A stretch of DNA of 64,000 nt from Pseudofrankia inefficax (GCF_000166135.1 NC_014666.1:6386001-6450000), one strand, 5' to 3'; positions 25,724 through 34,614 are shown, numbered from the stretch's first letter. The notes: generated by a model from the sequence alone, not told the origin. Numbers and translations are program-made.

Positions 25724-27055
25724 ATGACGACACCGGACGGTGGTGGCGGCCCCGGCGACGAGCCTGGCTACCCGAACGAGCGCTATGCGGGCTTCGACCC
25801 CGGCGACGACACCGGTAACTACACCCAGCCCCTCGGCGGCGCCGCACCCAGAGGCCCGGCGCCCGGCGCCCCGATACCCGGGGGTGGCGACAGCTGGCGA
25901 CGCGGCGACGTCGAGGACGTGGGCGTCGAGGGCCTGCTGTCCTACGGCGACCAGGACCTGCCCGACCAGCGCCAGTCCCGCCGGGGCTGGAAGGTCCCGA
26001 CCAGCGGCGGTCACCGGGCCCGGCCGCGCGCCGACGGCTACCCCGCCGACGCCCCCGGGACACAGCCCCGTTCGGGGCAGCGCCCGCCGACCCAGGCGAC
26101 GGCGGCCTTCGGCCGTCGGGTCGGCGACGGTGTCGGCTGGGTCCGCGAGCGGGCCGCCGGCGGCGTGACGGCGCTGCGCGGCCGCCGGGCCGAGACGCCG
26201 GCGGCGAGCCGGCGCCGGGGCGCGGGAGGCGAGCCGGCGGCGCTGCGCGCGCTCCCGCTCGCCGTCGGCATGTTCACCGTGATCCCCCTACCGGCCAGCC
26301 GGTCCGGACGCGACGCCGTCGACACGGGACTCGCCGGGTGGGCGCTGCGCTGGCTGCCGGTGCTGGGCGGGCTGCTCGCCCTGGTCGGCTGGGCGGTCTC
26401 ACTGATCTTCTGGCGCGGCTACGGCACCGGCGCTGGTTTCCTCGGCGCGGTGGCCTGGGTCGGCGTCATGGCGCTGCTCACCCGGGGGTTGCACCTCGAC
26501 GGGCTGGCCGACCTGGCGGACGGGCTCGGCAGCCGGCGACCCGCCGAGGAAGCCCTGACGATCATGCGACGCTCGGACATCGGGCCGTTCGGGGTGACCT
26601 CGCTGATCGCCGTCCTGCTGCTGCAGCTGGGCGGCGTGCTGACGGTGATGGCGTCGGCGAGCCGGGCCCAGGGGCTCGTGGTCCTGGTGGTCGCCGCGGT
26701 GGCCGGCCGGCTGGCCGCGCTCGACGCCGCCCGCCCGGCCGTCCCACCGGCCCGGCCCGGCGGCTTCGGCGCGCTCGTCGCCGGGACCGCCCCGGCCGCC
26801 GTTCGGGCGGCCGCCGTGGGCGCGACCCTGCTACTCGGCTGGCTGCTGCTCGCGCTGACCTCGACCAGCCTCGCGCGGGCCCTGTGGCTGCCGTTCGCCG
26901 TCCTGGTCGGGCTCGCCGCCGGCCGGCTGGTGACCTGGCACACTGTCCGCCGGCTCGACGGCATCACCGGTGACGTCTTCGGCGCCGTCATCGAGATCAC
27001 CACGACCGTCACCCTGCTGGCGGTCGGGGCGATCATCGCCTGGGGCGGCATCTAG
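25724..27055 (+). CDS. cobS: Adenosylcobinamide-GDP ribazoletransferase with long N-terminal extension
   Basis: The 443-residue product starts at ATG after GAGGAGGACCGGCC. Residues 1-170 are Gly/Pro/Arg-rich and probably disordered; the CobS core begins at ALRALPLAVGMFTVIPLPASR and has several membrane segments plus GLHLDGLADLADGL, the signature of the family. It joins AdoCbi-GDP with alpha-ribazole to give adenosylcobalamin, at the membrane. Ordinary CobS is about 250 residues, so the extension is unusual. It lies between cobU and cobT. Confidence 0.92.
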   Translation: MTTPDGGGGPGDEPGYPNERYAGFDPGDDTGNYTQPLGGAAPRGPAPGAPIPGGGDSWRRGDVEDVGVEGLLSYGDQDLPDQRQSRRGWKVPTSGGHRARPRADGYPADAPGTQPRSGQRPPTQATAAFGRRVGDGVGWVRERAAGGVTALRGRRAETPAASRRRGAGGEPAALRALPLAVGMFTVIPLPASRSGRDAVDTGLAGWALRWLPVLGGLLALVGWAVSLIFWRGYGTGAGFLGAVAWVGVMALLTRGLHLDGLADLADGLGSRRPAEEALTIMRRSDIGPFGVTSLIAVLLLQLGGVLTVMASASRAQGLVVLVVAAVAGRLAALDAARPAVPPARPGGFGALVAGTAPAAVRAAAVGATLLLGWLLLALTSTSLARALWLPFAVLVGLAAGRLVTWHTVRRLDGITGDVFGAVIEITTTVTLLAVGAIIAWGGI

Positions 27056-27212
27056 CCGCCCGCGACCGGCCGTGGCCGGCTCCCGCGTGCAGGCGCGGGG
27101 CCGGTCCCGGCCGGGACCGCGGCGTTCGGGAACCGCGGTCCGTCGGTCACGTTCGGCCGCCGTGCACCATGGACCTTCGGTAACGTCCGGGCCGGACCGA
27201 GGGAGGCGCCAG

Positions 27213-28325
27213 ATGAGTCCCGAATCGCCGGACACGGCCATGCTCGACGCGTTGATCGCCCGTATCGAGGTGACCGACCCGACCGTCGCCCAGGCCGCGC
27301 GGGAGCACCAGGACCGGCTGACCAAGCCGCGCGGCTCGCTCGGCCAGCTGGAGGACGTGTCGGTCCGGCTCGCCGCGCTGGCCGCGGTGGTGCCCGCGCC
27401 CGTGCCGGCCACCCCGGCCGTCGCCGTGTTCGTCGGCGACCACGGGGTGCACGCCCAGGGCGTGTCCCCGTGGCCGCGCGAGGTGACCGGGCAGATGGTG
27501 GCGAACTTCCTGGCCGGTGGCGCGGTCGTCAACGCGCTCGCCCGCCAGGTCGGCGCGACGGTCCGGGTGGTCGACGTCGGCATGTCGCCGGAGGCCGCGG
27601 CCGTCGTCGCCGCGGCACCGGGGCTGGACCGCCGCTCGGTGCGCGCCGGTACCGGTGACATCACGGTCGAGCCGGCGATGAGCCGCGCCGAGGCGCTGGC
27701 GGCGATCGCCGCCGGGGCCGCGGTCGCCGAGGGCCTGCTGGCCGAGGGGCACGACCTCCTGGTGACCGGCGACATGGGCATCGCCAACACCACGCCGTCT
27801 GCCGCGCTCGTCGCCGCGCTGCTCGGGGCCGACCCGGCCGCCGTGACCGGGCGCGGCACCGGCATCGACGACGCGACGCTCGCGCACAAGGTCGACGTCG
27901 TGAGCCGCGCGGTCGGGCGTGCCACGGCGGACGGTGTCACGGCGGACGACCCGCTCGGGGTGCTGGCGGCGGTCGGCGGCGTGGAGCACGCGGCGACGGT
28001 CGGGTACCTGCTCGCGGCCGCGGCCGCCCAGGTGCCGGTCGTGCTCGACGGGGTGATCGCCTGCTCGTCCGCGCTGGTGGCCGCGCGGCTCGCGCCCGCC
28101 GCCCGCGCGGCGATGTTCGCCGGCCACCGGTCGGTCGAGCCCGGCGCGTCGGCGGCCCTGGCGGCGCTCGACCTGGTGCCCCTGCTCGACCTGGGCATGC
28201 GGCTGGGCGAGGGGTCCGGCGGGGTGCTGGCCGTGCCGGTCATCCAGGCCGCGGCCCGCGTCCTCGCCGAGGTCGCCACGTTCGACGGCGCCGGCGTCAC
28301 CGACAAGACCGCCGGCCAGGAGTAG
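27213..28325 (+). CDS. cobT: Nicotinate-nucleotide-DMB phosphoribosyltransferase
   Basis: The 370-residue protein starts at ATG after GGGAGGCGCCAG. TKPRGSLGQLE, FVGDHGVHAQGVSPWP, GDMGIANTTPSAALVA and GMRLGEGSGG are CobT signatures; the Glu of GEGSGG (about residue 333) is the catalytic base. It makes alpha-ribazole phosphate from dimethylbenzimidazole and nicotinate mononucleotide, the substrate consumed after dephosphorylation by CobS. It completes cobU-cobS-cobT. A hairpin follows between it and the convergent hydrolase. Confidence 0.94.
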   Translation: MSPESPDTAMLDALIARIEVTDPTVAQAAREHQDRLTKPRGSLGQLEDVSVRLAALAAVVPAPVPATPAVAVFVGDHGVHAQGVSPWPREVTGQMVANFLAGGAVVNALARQVGATVRVVDVGMSPEAAAVVAAAPGLDRRSVRAGTGDITVEPAMSRAEALAAIAAGAAVAEGLLAEGHDLLVTGDMGIANTTPSAALVAALLGADPAAVTGRGTGIDDATLAHKVDVVSRAVGRATADGVTADDPLGVLAAVGGVEHAATVGYLLAAAAAQVPVVLDGVIACSSALVAARLAPAARAAMFAGHRSVEPGASAALAALDLVPLLDLGMRLGEGSGGVLAVPVIQAAARVLAEVATFDGAGVTDKTAGQE

Positions 28326-28369
28326 TCCCCCGGCCGGCGTGGGCCCGTCAGCCTGACGGGACGTCCGAC

Positions 28370-28401
28370 GTGCCCGGGCCCCGATCGCGGAGCCCGGGCA
28401 C
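28370..28401. terminator. Bidirectional hairpin between cobT and the H1-tailed hydrolase
   Basis: GTGCCCGGGC pairs with GCCCGGGCAC around a 12-nt loop, in the 80-bp gap between the convergent genes. A smaller 7-bp hairpin (CCCGTCA/TGACGGG) lies just left of it. Confidence 0.7.
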
Positions 28402-28405
28402 CTGG

Positions 28406-30322
28406 TCAGCGAACGTCGCCGGTGGCGCCGCGTGGAGTCGCCGGCTGGTTCTCGCCGCCCGCGCGGGTGGCGGTTCGGCGCGGTGTGCCGGCCGCGGCCC
28501 GGCCCGAGCCAGTGGCGGCCCGGCCGGAGCCAGTGGCCGCTGCCTTCGGCGCCGTGATCGTCGCGGCCTTCGTGGGCCCTCGCCTCGCCGTCGCGGCCTT
28601 CGCCGGCCCAGGCTTCGCCACGGCGGCCTTCAGGGTCCCGGTTCTCGCCGTCCCGGGCGCCTTCACCGCCCCGGGCGTCACGGCGGACGGCTTCACGGCG
28701 GCGGCCTTGGACGTCCCGGGCCTGACTGTCCCGGCCTTGGCTGTCCCGGCCTTGGACGTCACGGCCTTGGACGTCACGGCCTTGGACGTCACGGCCTTGC
28801 CGGTCGCGGACCTGGCTGTCGCCGACTTGGCGGTCGGGGCCTTCACCGGCGTCGGCTTCACGGCCTCAGGCTTCACGGCTCGCGTCTTCGCGGGCTCGGC
28901 CCTCAGCGTCGCCGCTCTCCCGGTCGCCGCTCGCGCCGTCGCCGCCTTCGGGGTCACCGCCTTCGGGGTCACCGCCTTCGGGGTCGTTCCCTTCACGGTC
29001 ACCGGCTTTCGAGTCGCCGCCTTCGAGGCCTCGGACCTCGGCGTCCCGGGTCTCAGGGAGCCGGCCGCCGTCGAGGACGGGGTCACGGCCCGGGTGCCCA
29101 GGCGGCTGGCCGCTGTCCCGACCGCGTCGGCGGGGCGGGCGACGGGGCGCCGGGCGACGCGCTGGGCCGGCGCGCCGTCGGGGATGCCGGCGTGCGCGCG
29201 CCAGGTGCGGGCCAACGCGCGGCCGGCCAGGTCCGCGATCCTGGGGTCGTTCCAGTACCAGACGTGCGACAGCGGGCCGCGAGCCGCCCACCAGGGCCCC
29301 ACCGTCATCCGGACGTCCTCGCGGACCGCGAGCCGGTACTCCTCGGACAGCGGCCGCAACGGCTGGCTGACGAGGTCATACGGCGAGTAGACGTTCACCC
29401 AGCCGCCGGCCCCCGTCCGGCCGGGCGCCTCCCGCCGCCGTGGGCTCGTCGCCAGGCCCTCGGGGTCGCCGTCGAGGCCGGCGGCCGGCGCCGGCACGAG
29501 CAGCGGCCGGTGGAAGCCGCGCGAACGCAGCGAGTAGAGCCCCAGCGGACTGCCCAGGGTGATCAGGTCGGTGAGGGTCTCGCCGCGCTCCAGCCGGGAC
29601 GGCGTCGGGCCGATCGCCAGCCTCGTCGCCGCCGGGATCAGCCGGCGCGGTGTCGGCTGTTCGTCGGCCGCGCCGCGCAGCTGCGGCGGCACCCGGCCGG
29701 GACCGGTCGGGACGCCACCGCGGGCGAGCGGCCCGCCGCGCGGGTACTGACCGTGCTCGACCTGCAGGTCATAGAAGTAGTTGCTCGCGATCACCGAGCC
29801 GAGGCTGTGCCCGAGGACGCACAGCGGCGCGTCCGGGCCGGCCGCGACGGCCAGTTCCCGCAACGCCACCGCGACCCGGGTGTGGATCGCGTCGTAGACG
29901 GTGTGGTCCCGCTCCCCGGCGATCTGGTAGGCGATCGCGTCGCCGGCGAACTCGGTGGTCACCCAGCGCAGCGTCGGCCACGGCAGCGGGCCGGCGAACG
30001 GGACCCGCGGCAGCAGCGCGGACGACGACAGCGCGAGCATCGCCAGCCGGGAGCCATGGTCGACCCGGCTGGTCTGGCGCTTCAGCCAGCGCACATAGCG
30101 TGCCTGGCCCGGGCCGAAGCAGCGCTGGAACAGCTCGTCCTCGGCGGACTGGAGCACCGGCGCCCAGAAGGTCGGGCGCACGATGAGCGCGTCGTCCGGG
30201 TCGGCGCCGGAATGCTTCGCGAACGCCCGTCGCAGCAGCTCGACGGCCCGGTCGCCGTAGCCGGCGTCGGCCGTCTCCACGCCGTGGATCAGCGTGACGG
30301 CGATCCGCGGGGTGGCCGTCAT
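28406..30322 (-). CDS. Alpha/beta hydrolase with histone-H1-like C-terminal tail
   Basis: The 638-residue product has an N-terminal hydrolase domain (about 1-390): RIAVTLIHGVETAD at the first strand and CVLGHSLGSVIASNYF with the nucleophile Ser in GHSLG. Residues from about 400 to 638 are almost only Ala, Thr, Lys, Arg, Pro and Val, in repeats such as KAVTPKAVTPKAATARAATG and KAVTSKAVTSKAGTAKAGT, with very few acidic residues. Such tails resemble histone H1, HupB and PhaF. The ATG overlaps the stop of the GMC oxidoreductase by 4 bp, so the two are translated together. Likely an esterase or lipase; substrate unknown. Confidence 0.85.
   Translation of the reverse strand: MTATPRIAVTLIHGVETADAGYGDRAVELLRRAFAKHSGADPDDALIVRPTFWAPVLQSAEDELFQRCFGPGQARYVRWLKRQTSRVDHGSRLAMLALSSSALLPRVPFAGPLPWPTLRWVTTEFAGDAIAYQIAGERDHTVYDAIHTRVAVALRELAVAAGPDAPLCVLGHSLGSVIASNYFYDLQVEHGQYPRGGPLARGGVPTGPGRVPPQLRGAADEQPTPRRLIPAATRLAIGPTPSRLERGETLTDLITLGSPLGLYSLRSRGFHRPLLVPAPAAGLDGDPEGLATSPRRREAPGRTGAGGWVNVYSPYDLVSQPLRPLSEEYRLAVREDVRMTVGPWWAARGPLSHVWYWNDPRIADLAGRALARTWRAHAGIPDGAPAQRVARRPVARPADAVGTAASRLGTRAVTPSSTAAGSLRPGTPRSEASKAATRKPVTVKGTTPKAVTPKAVTPKAATARAATGRAATLRAEPAKTRAVKPEAVKPTPVKAPTAKSATARSATGKAVTSKAVTSKAVTSKAGTAKAGTVRPGTSKAAAVKPSAVTPGAVKAPGTARTGTLKAAVAKPGPAKAATARRGPTKAATITAPKAAATGSGRAATGSGRAAAGTPRRTATRAGGENQPATPRGATGDVR
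28752..28796. repeat. Three tandem copies of a 15-bp unit in the hydrolase tail
   Basis: TTGGACGTCACGGCC occurs three times in a row without mismatch, encoding KAVTS-type pentapeptides on the minus strand. A second array, TTCGGGGTCACCGCC, starts at 28947 with two perfect copies and one partial copy. Confidence 0.9.
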
Positions 30323-33018
30323 CGGGCCACCGCCGCCCGGCGCGCACCGGCGCCGCCCGTGGCGGCGCCAGGCACCGCACCGCGCACCGCCGAGCCGGCC
30401 GGACCGGCGGCCTGGAGCGGCACGTCGACCGCCGTGGCGGCGCCGGACCTCAGCCCGCTCGCGTCGACCGGTCCCTTCCCGGCCGGGCGCTCGCCGGCCG
30501 GTCGGCTGGCCACGCCACGGCCACCGCTCGACGCCCTGGTACCCGCGCCGCCGGCCTTCGCCGTGCTCACCCGGCCAGCGGCCTTCGCGGTGGACGCCTG
30601 GCCAGCGGCCTTCGCCGTACTGGCTCGGCCGGCGACCTTCGCCGTGGTCGACCGGCCAGCCGAAGTCTTGGACATCGCCTGACCGGCCGGCTTCGCCGTT
30701 CGCGCCGGCTCCGCGATCTTCGCCGTGGTCGCGCGGCCAGCGGACGTCGTGGTCACCGCCTGACCGGCCGGCTTCGCCGGGCCGAGTGCCTTCGCCGGCG
30801 TCGCCCGGCCCGCGGCCTTCGCCGCCGTCGCCCGGCCAGCAGGCTTCGCCGCCGCCGTCCCGCCGGTGGCCCTCGTCCCGCCGGTCCCGGTGCTCTGCCG
30901 TGCCTGGGTGGTGGCGGTCCTCGTGCCCGCCGCCCGGCTCCCGGTGGGGGCCGTCGTGGACGCCTTCATCGCCGTCGATCCCTTCGTCCCGCTGCTCGTT
31001 CTGGGGGCGGACGTCCGGCCGCCCGCGCTCGTGGCCGCTCTGGACACCGAGCCACCGCCGTGAACCGAGCCACCGCCGGCCGCCGAGGCGCCGGCCCTGG
31101 CGGACGTCGTCGACCGGGCCGTCCTGGTACGGGTCGTGCCGGATGGAACGGCCAGGGCGCGAGTGCCCGGCGAGGTTCGCGGCCGGGGCACCGTCCTGGC
31201 ACGGCGGCGGCCGTCGGCGACCATCCGCTGGGCGGCCCGGTCGGCGAACGCCGCGATCGTGAGCGCGGGCGCCGCGCCGACCGGACCGGGGAAGACCGCC
31301 CCGTCCACGACGTACAGGCCGGGATGCCCGAACACCTGCCCGAACTCGTCGACGACGCCGTCCCGCGCGCTGGTTCCCATCGACGCGCCGCCGAGCGGGT
31401 GCGCGGTCGTCCGCTGGTGCGCGGTCCCCGGGCCTGCCTCGAAGCGGCCGCCGAGTTCCGCGGCCAGCTCGGCCATCGTCGCGCGGACCCGCTCCAGGTA
31501 CTCGTCGTGGCCGGCCCCGGACCGCTCGACGGCGAGCCGGTCGCCGTCCAGTCGCAGCACCCCGTCGGTTCCGGCCCGGCCCACCGCTAGCAGCGCGAGC
31601 AACGGCTCGGCGGCGGCGCCCGCGTCGGCCAGCCGGGCGAGCCGCCCTCGCAGGTCGCCGCCCGCGCCACCGAACAGCCGCGCCGCCACCCATTCCCGCG
31701 CGTCCCTGGCCAGCCGCAGCGAGCGGCCGACACCGGGTAGCCCCAGACCGGCCGGCAGTCCGGGCACGCCGTGGCCGCCGGAGCCGTGCAGGGCCACCTC
31801 GCGGGCCGCGAGCAGCCAGGACAGGAAGGCCGGGACGCCCGCGTCGTGCAGGACGAAGCCGGGCCCGCTGCCCTGGAGCGCGGCCGGCAGCTGGACCGCG
31901 CCGGTGATGGTCGGGGCACCGCCGGCCGGCCAGGCCGGCCGGTCGCCGTGCCGGGCGCCGACGACCAGCCCGAGCACGTCGCCGTTGCCGCTGAACTCGT
32001 GGCCCAGCAGCGGGCTCACGGCCGGCAGGCCCGGACGGGCCCGCAGGAGCAGATAGGTCGAGCCGAGCGCACCGGCCGCCAGCACCACCCGCGAGCAGCG
32101 CACGGCCCGCATCGGCAGGGCGACGGTGTCGACAGGTGTGCCGTCGACGGCCCGATGGTGCTCCACATAGCTGACGACCCAGCCGCCCTCGCCGTCGGGC
32201 GCGATCCCACGCACCTCACAGCGGGTTCTGATCTCCGCGCCGTGGTAGGCGGCGGCGGACAGATAGGTGTGGTCGAGGCTGTTCTTGGCGCCGTGGTTGC
32301 AGCCGAGCACGCAGTCGCCGGCGAGCTGGCAGGTGGTGCGGGCTCGGCCGTGCACGTTGCCGTAGGCGGCCTCCGGCAGCGCGAGCCCCGGTGCGGTGGT
32401 TCCACGCACGCCGAAGCTGACGGCGAGCGCGGGCGCGCGCCAGTCCAGCCCGGCGCGCCGCGCGGCCGCGCGTACCGCGGCGGGCCGTCCGGCGTTCTCG
32501 TAGCCCGGCCGGCCGGCCGGGAACGGCGTCGCGCCGAGCATCCTCTCGACGGCGTCGTAGTGCGGCTCCAGGTCGGCGCGGCCGACCGGCCAGGGCTGGC
32601 CAGCGGTGGCCCGGCGGCGGGTGGAGCCACGGCCGGCCCCGCTCCCCCGCGAGCCGGCCCCGCCGCGGGCCGCGCCAGCGCCCGGCGGGTCCGCTCGGGC
32701 GAACCAGCGCTCCTCGGCTCGCTCCAGCGCGTTCGCGAAGATCAGCGAGCCGCCGCCCAGCCCTGCGGACACCACGGCGTCGCTCCCGCCGAGGGACCAG
32801 ACGTCGAAAAGCCCGTGCCTGCCGGCATCGGGGTCCCAGAAGGCCCCGGCCAGCTCGGCGGGCGAACGAGGAAAAGAGCCTGGCGGGTACGCCCGGCCAC
32901 GTTCTAGCACCAACACGTCGCGCCCGGCCTCGGCGAGCCGGAACGCGGTGACCGATCCACCGAAGCCCGACCCTACGACGACGGTCTCGACCTGTTCGGG
33001 CGCGGACTTGCGGACCAT
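30319..33018 (-). CDS. GMC (cholesterol-oxidase-like) oxidoreductase with histone-H1-like tail
   Basis: The 899-residue protein begins TVVVGSGFGGSVTAFRLAEAG, an FAD-binding GxGxxG motif, followed by LGGGSLIFAN and the GMC C-terminal box HPLGGASMG with the conserved His, then LYVVDGAVFPGPVGAAPALT. The Asn expected in the NP of G-x-NP-x-LT is replaced by Ala (GAAP), an odd change in the active site. From about residue 606 to 899 the chain is a Lys/Arg/Ala/Thr/Gly tail with KAAGRAT-type repeats. Nearest family: ChoD-type sterol oxidases. It is coupled to the hydrolase downstream and may act on a sterol-like or long-chain alcohol. Confidence 0.87.
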   Translation of the reverse strand: MVRKSAPEQVETVVVGSGFGGSVTAFRLAEAGRDVLVLERGRAYPPGSFPRSPAELAGAFWDPDAGRHGLFDVWSLGGSDAVVSAGLGGGSLIFANALERAEERWFARADPPGAGAARGGAGSRGSGAGRGSTRRRATAGQPWPVGRADLEPHYDAVERMLGATPFPAGRPGYENAGRPAAVRAAARRAGLDWRAPALAVSFGVRGTTAPGLALPEAAYGNVHGRARTTCQLAGDCVLGCNHGAKNSLDHTYLSAAAYHGAEIRTRCEVRGIAPDGEGGWVVSYVEHHRAVDGTPVDTVALPMRAVRCSRVVLAAGALGSTYLLLRARPGLPAVSPLLGHEFSGNGDVLGLVVGARHGDRPAWPAGGAPTITGAVQLPAALQGSGPGFVLHDAGVPAFLSWLLAAREVALHGSGGHGVPGLPAGLGLPGVGRSLRLARDAREWVAARLFGGAGGDLRGRLARLADAGAAAEPLLALLAVGRAGTDGVLRLDGDRLAVERSGAGHDEYLERVRATMAELAAELGGRFEAGPGTAHQRTTAHPLGGASMGTSARDGVVDEFGQVFGHPGLYVVDGAVFPGPVGAAPALTIAAFADRAAQRMVADGRRRARTVPRPRTSPGTRALAVPSGTTRTRTARSTTSARAGASAAGGGSVHGGGSVSRAATSAGGRTSAPRTSSGTKGSTAMKASTTAPTGSRAAGTRTATTQARQSTGTGGTRATGGTAAAKPAGRATAAKAAGRATPAKALGPAKPAGQAVTTTSAGRATTAKIAEPARTAKPAGQAMSKTSAGRSTTAKVAGRASTAKAAGQASTAKAAGRVSTAKAGGAGTRASSGGRGVASRPAGERPAGKGPVDASGLRSGAATAVDVPLQAAGPAGSAVRGAVPGAATGGAGARRAAVAR

Positions 33019-33373
33019 GCGGCCTCGGCCCCTTCGCTGCGACAGTCGGTCAGCACCGATTCGTAGCGCACGGTAGTCGACTGGCTGCCGTCTGTCGAAG
33101 GGGCGGGGACCCGCGCCGAGCGTCCGCGCTCCGCGCCTCGTCTCGACCCGCTGCGCCCCAGCGCCTCCTCACGTCGCCGGGCGCTCATGACCGGCGGCCG
33201 GTCGCAGGGGCGCCCGGTCTCCCAGCCGGGTCACGCCACAAGGTCGGTCGCGGCGCCGTTACCCGATGGTGGTGACCGGCGCCGACCAGCTGAAGTCGGC
33301 AAGCCGACTGGATTGGCGACATGGCCGAGGTGAATGAAGTGGCGGAGCGCACGGGGCGTGGCGTAAAACACCC

Positions 33374-33403
33374 GGAGCCGGCCAGGCAATCCTGGCCGGC
33401 TCC
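33374..33403 (-). terminator. 13-bp hairpin with T-run, possible small-RNA terminator
   Basis: GGAGCCGGCCAGG and CCTGGCCGGCTCC form a perfect 13-bp stem with a 4-nt loop. On the minus strand it is followed by GGGTGTTTT, a U-rich tail that is unusual in this genome. Confidence 0.65.
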
Positions 33404-33604
33404 GAAAGGTGCGCCGCCGCCGGCATCGGCCGGCGGGTTTAGGCGGGCCATCCGAGCGGCGCCTGACGGCCGATCGGATGGCTGTTACCAGGCCTCTTGC
33501 CCGGCCGCATTCGAGCCGAATGACCCTCCGCACAACAACGGCCGTCGGGTACTCGGGTAAAGCGGCTCTCGAGAGGACGAAGAAAGGTGACAGAGGCCAC
33601 TGGG

Positions 33605-33631
33605 GAGCCGTGGGCGGGCCGCCCACGGCTC
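33605..33631 (-). terminator. Hairpin downstream of the 56-aa gene
   Basis: GAGCCGTGGGC and GCCCACGGCTC form an 11-bp perfect stem with a 5-nt loop, 12 bp past the stop of the small gene on the minus strand. Confidence 0.8.
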
Positions 33632-33642
33632 GGCGGGCGTTC

Positions 33643-33813
33643 TTACCAGGCAGCGCCCTGGCGGAAGAGGATGACCTCGATCTCCTGCCGGGCGTTCGGC
33701 GACAGGGCGTCCTGGGACAGGTAGGTCTCGAGGGCCCGGCGCTCGCGACGGGCGGCACGACGGGCGCTGGCGGTGGTGAGCAGACGCTCGATGGGGGAAG
33801 TCTCGTTACGCAT
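33643..33813 (-). CDS. 56-residue basic helical protein, unknown
   Basis: A short frame starts at ATG 33813 with AGGAGCC spaced nine bases upstream and ends at TAA 33643, followed by a good hairpin. The product reads MRNETSPIERLLTTAS, then ARRAARRERRALETYL, then a Leu/Ala-rich helix ending ILFRQGAAW. The middle is strongly basic and helical. It is like the small Arg-rich proteins widespread in actinobacteria, whose role is unknown; nucleic-acid binding is a guess. Ribosome site, codon use and terminator make it a convincing gene despite its length. Confidence 0.75.
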   Translation of the reverse strand: MRNETSPIERLLTTASARRAARRERRALETYLSQDALSPNARQEIEVILFRQGAAW

Positions 33814-34404
33814 GTCTGGCTCCTGGGACAGGTGTGGCGGCTAACGCTTTCCGATGGCCGCACATTTATTCTGAACCTTCTTTCCGGACTTTTCGAGCTT
33901 CCGCGACGTGAGCTGGAACGCATACCAGAAGCGTGTGCGGAACGCCATCAGTGCGACGTGGCCCGGACCACAATCACCTGGGAATACCGTCCATTTCAGT
34001 GGCGCCGGTCACAGGCTTTCCCATTCGGTCCGTACTCCACGCATTCCTTTGGATTGGCCGCCGCCAGTCGGACCGCCCGACGCCTTTGCGCAGGTCATCG
34101 CCGGGAATCGAGCGAGCACCGCGGGCCGCCGACGAGCTCGGTCCGGCGGGGTCGCGGGGTCGTGCCCGGCTCGGCTGGCCGGCACCGCCCGTCGAGGCGA
34201 CTGGCCACCGAGCGTGACCACGCGATGCCATCCAGCCGATTCGGGAGGCGGGCTCGGCCTCGACAGAGGGCCAACCGAGGACAACACGGCGAGCCACGTC
34301 ACAGCGTCGCCATTCCTTTACTGTCTGGTAGAAGTTCGTTGCAGGGAGCGAACGGCCAGACCGGCGGACCGCGGTGACGCGGCGCCGACGCGACGGGAGG
34401 TTGC
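33814..34404. other. Intergenic region, ~590 bp, lower GC
   Basis: The stretch is less GC-rich than the genes around it (for example ACATTTATTCTGAACC near 33866). It likely contains the promoter of the 56-residue gene on the minus strand. No other supported feature. Confidence 0.4.
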
Positions 34405-34614
34405 GTGTTGCGCCACCAGCTGCGGCGGGCGGCCGCGGTCATCGCGGCGGCCAACGACGAGGACCTGCTGCGCCTGCGCGGCGGCGAGGACCAGGCCGAG
34501 GGCCGGGCGGTGTACCGGTGGCGCCGCGTCGGCCGGCCGCCCGCGCCGCGCGAGGCGCCCGACCACGCGGGCCACTGGCACCGCGGCGCCCGGCCGGCCT
34601 CCGACGCCGTCTGA
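34405..34614 (+). CDS. Small hypothetical protein
   Basis: The 69-residue frame begins at GTG, four bases after GGGAGG. It reads LRHQLRRAAAVIAAANDEDL, then LRLRGGEDQAEGRAVYRWRR and a Pro/His-rich end. It looks like a soluble basic protein with no known domain. The ribosome site and isolated position favour a real gene, but no neighbour or homologue confirms it. Confidence 0.45.
   Translation: MLRHQLRRAAAVIAAANDEDLLRLRGGEDQAEGRAVYRWRRVGRPPAPREAPDHAGHWHRGARPASDAV

Larger units (their letters stand above)
33019..33642. other. Intergenic region, 624 bp, with two hairpins
   Basis: No gene longer than about 25 codons with a ribosome site was found. Two strong hairpins (33374-33403 and 33605-33631) mark transcript ends on the minus strand. 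The DNA between them could encode a small RNA. Confidence 0.45.

Noticed and set aside
28700-31000. Clustered tandem repeats resembling CRISPR
   Set aside because: Units are in-frame 15-bp codon repeats with no spacers, inside two coding regions; no cas gene is near. The same holds for 61604-61678.
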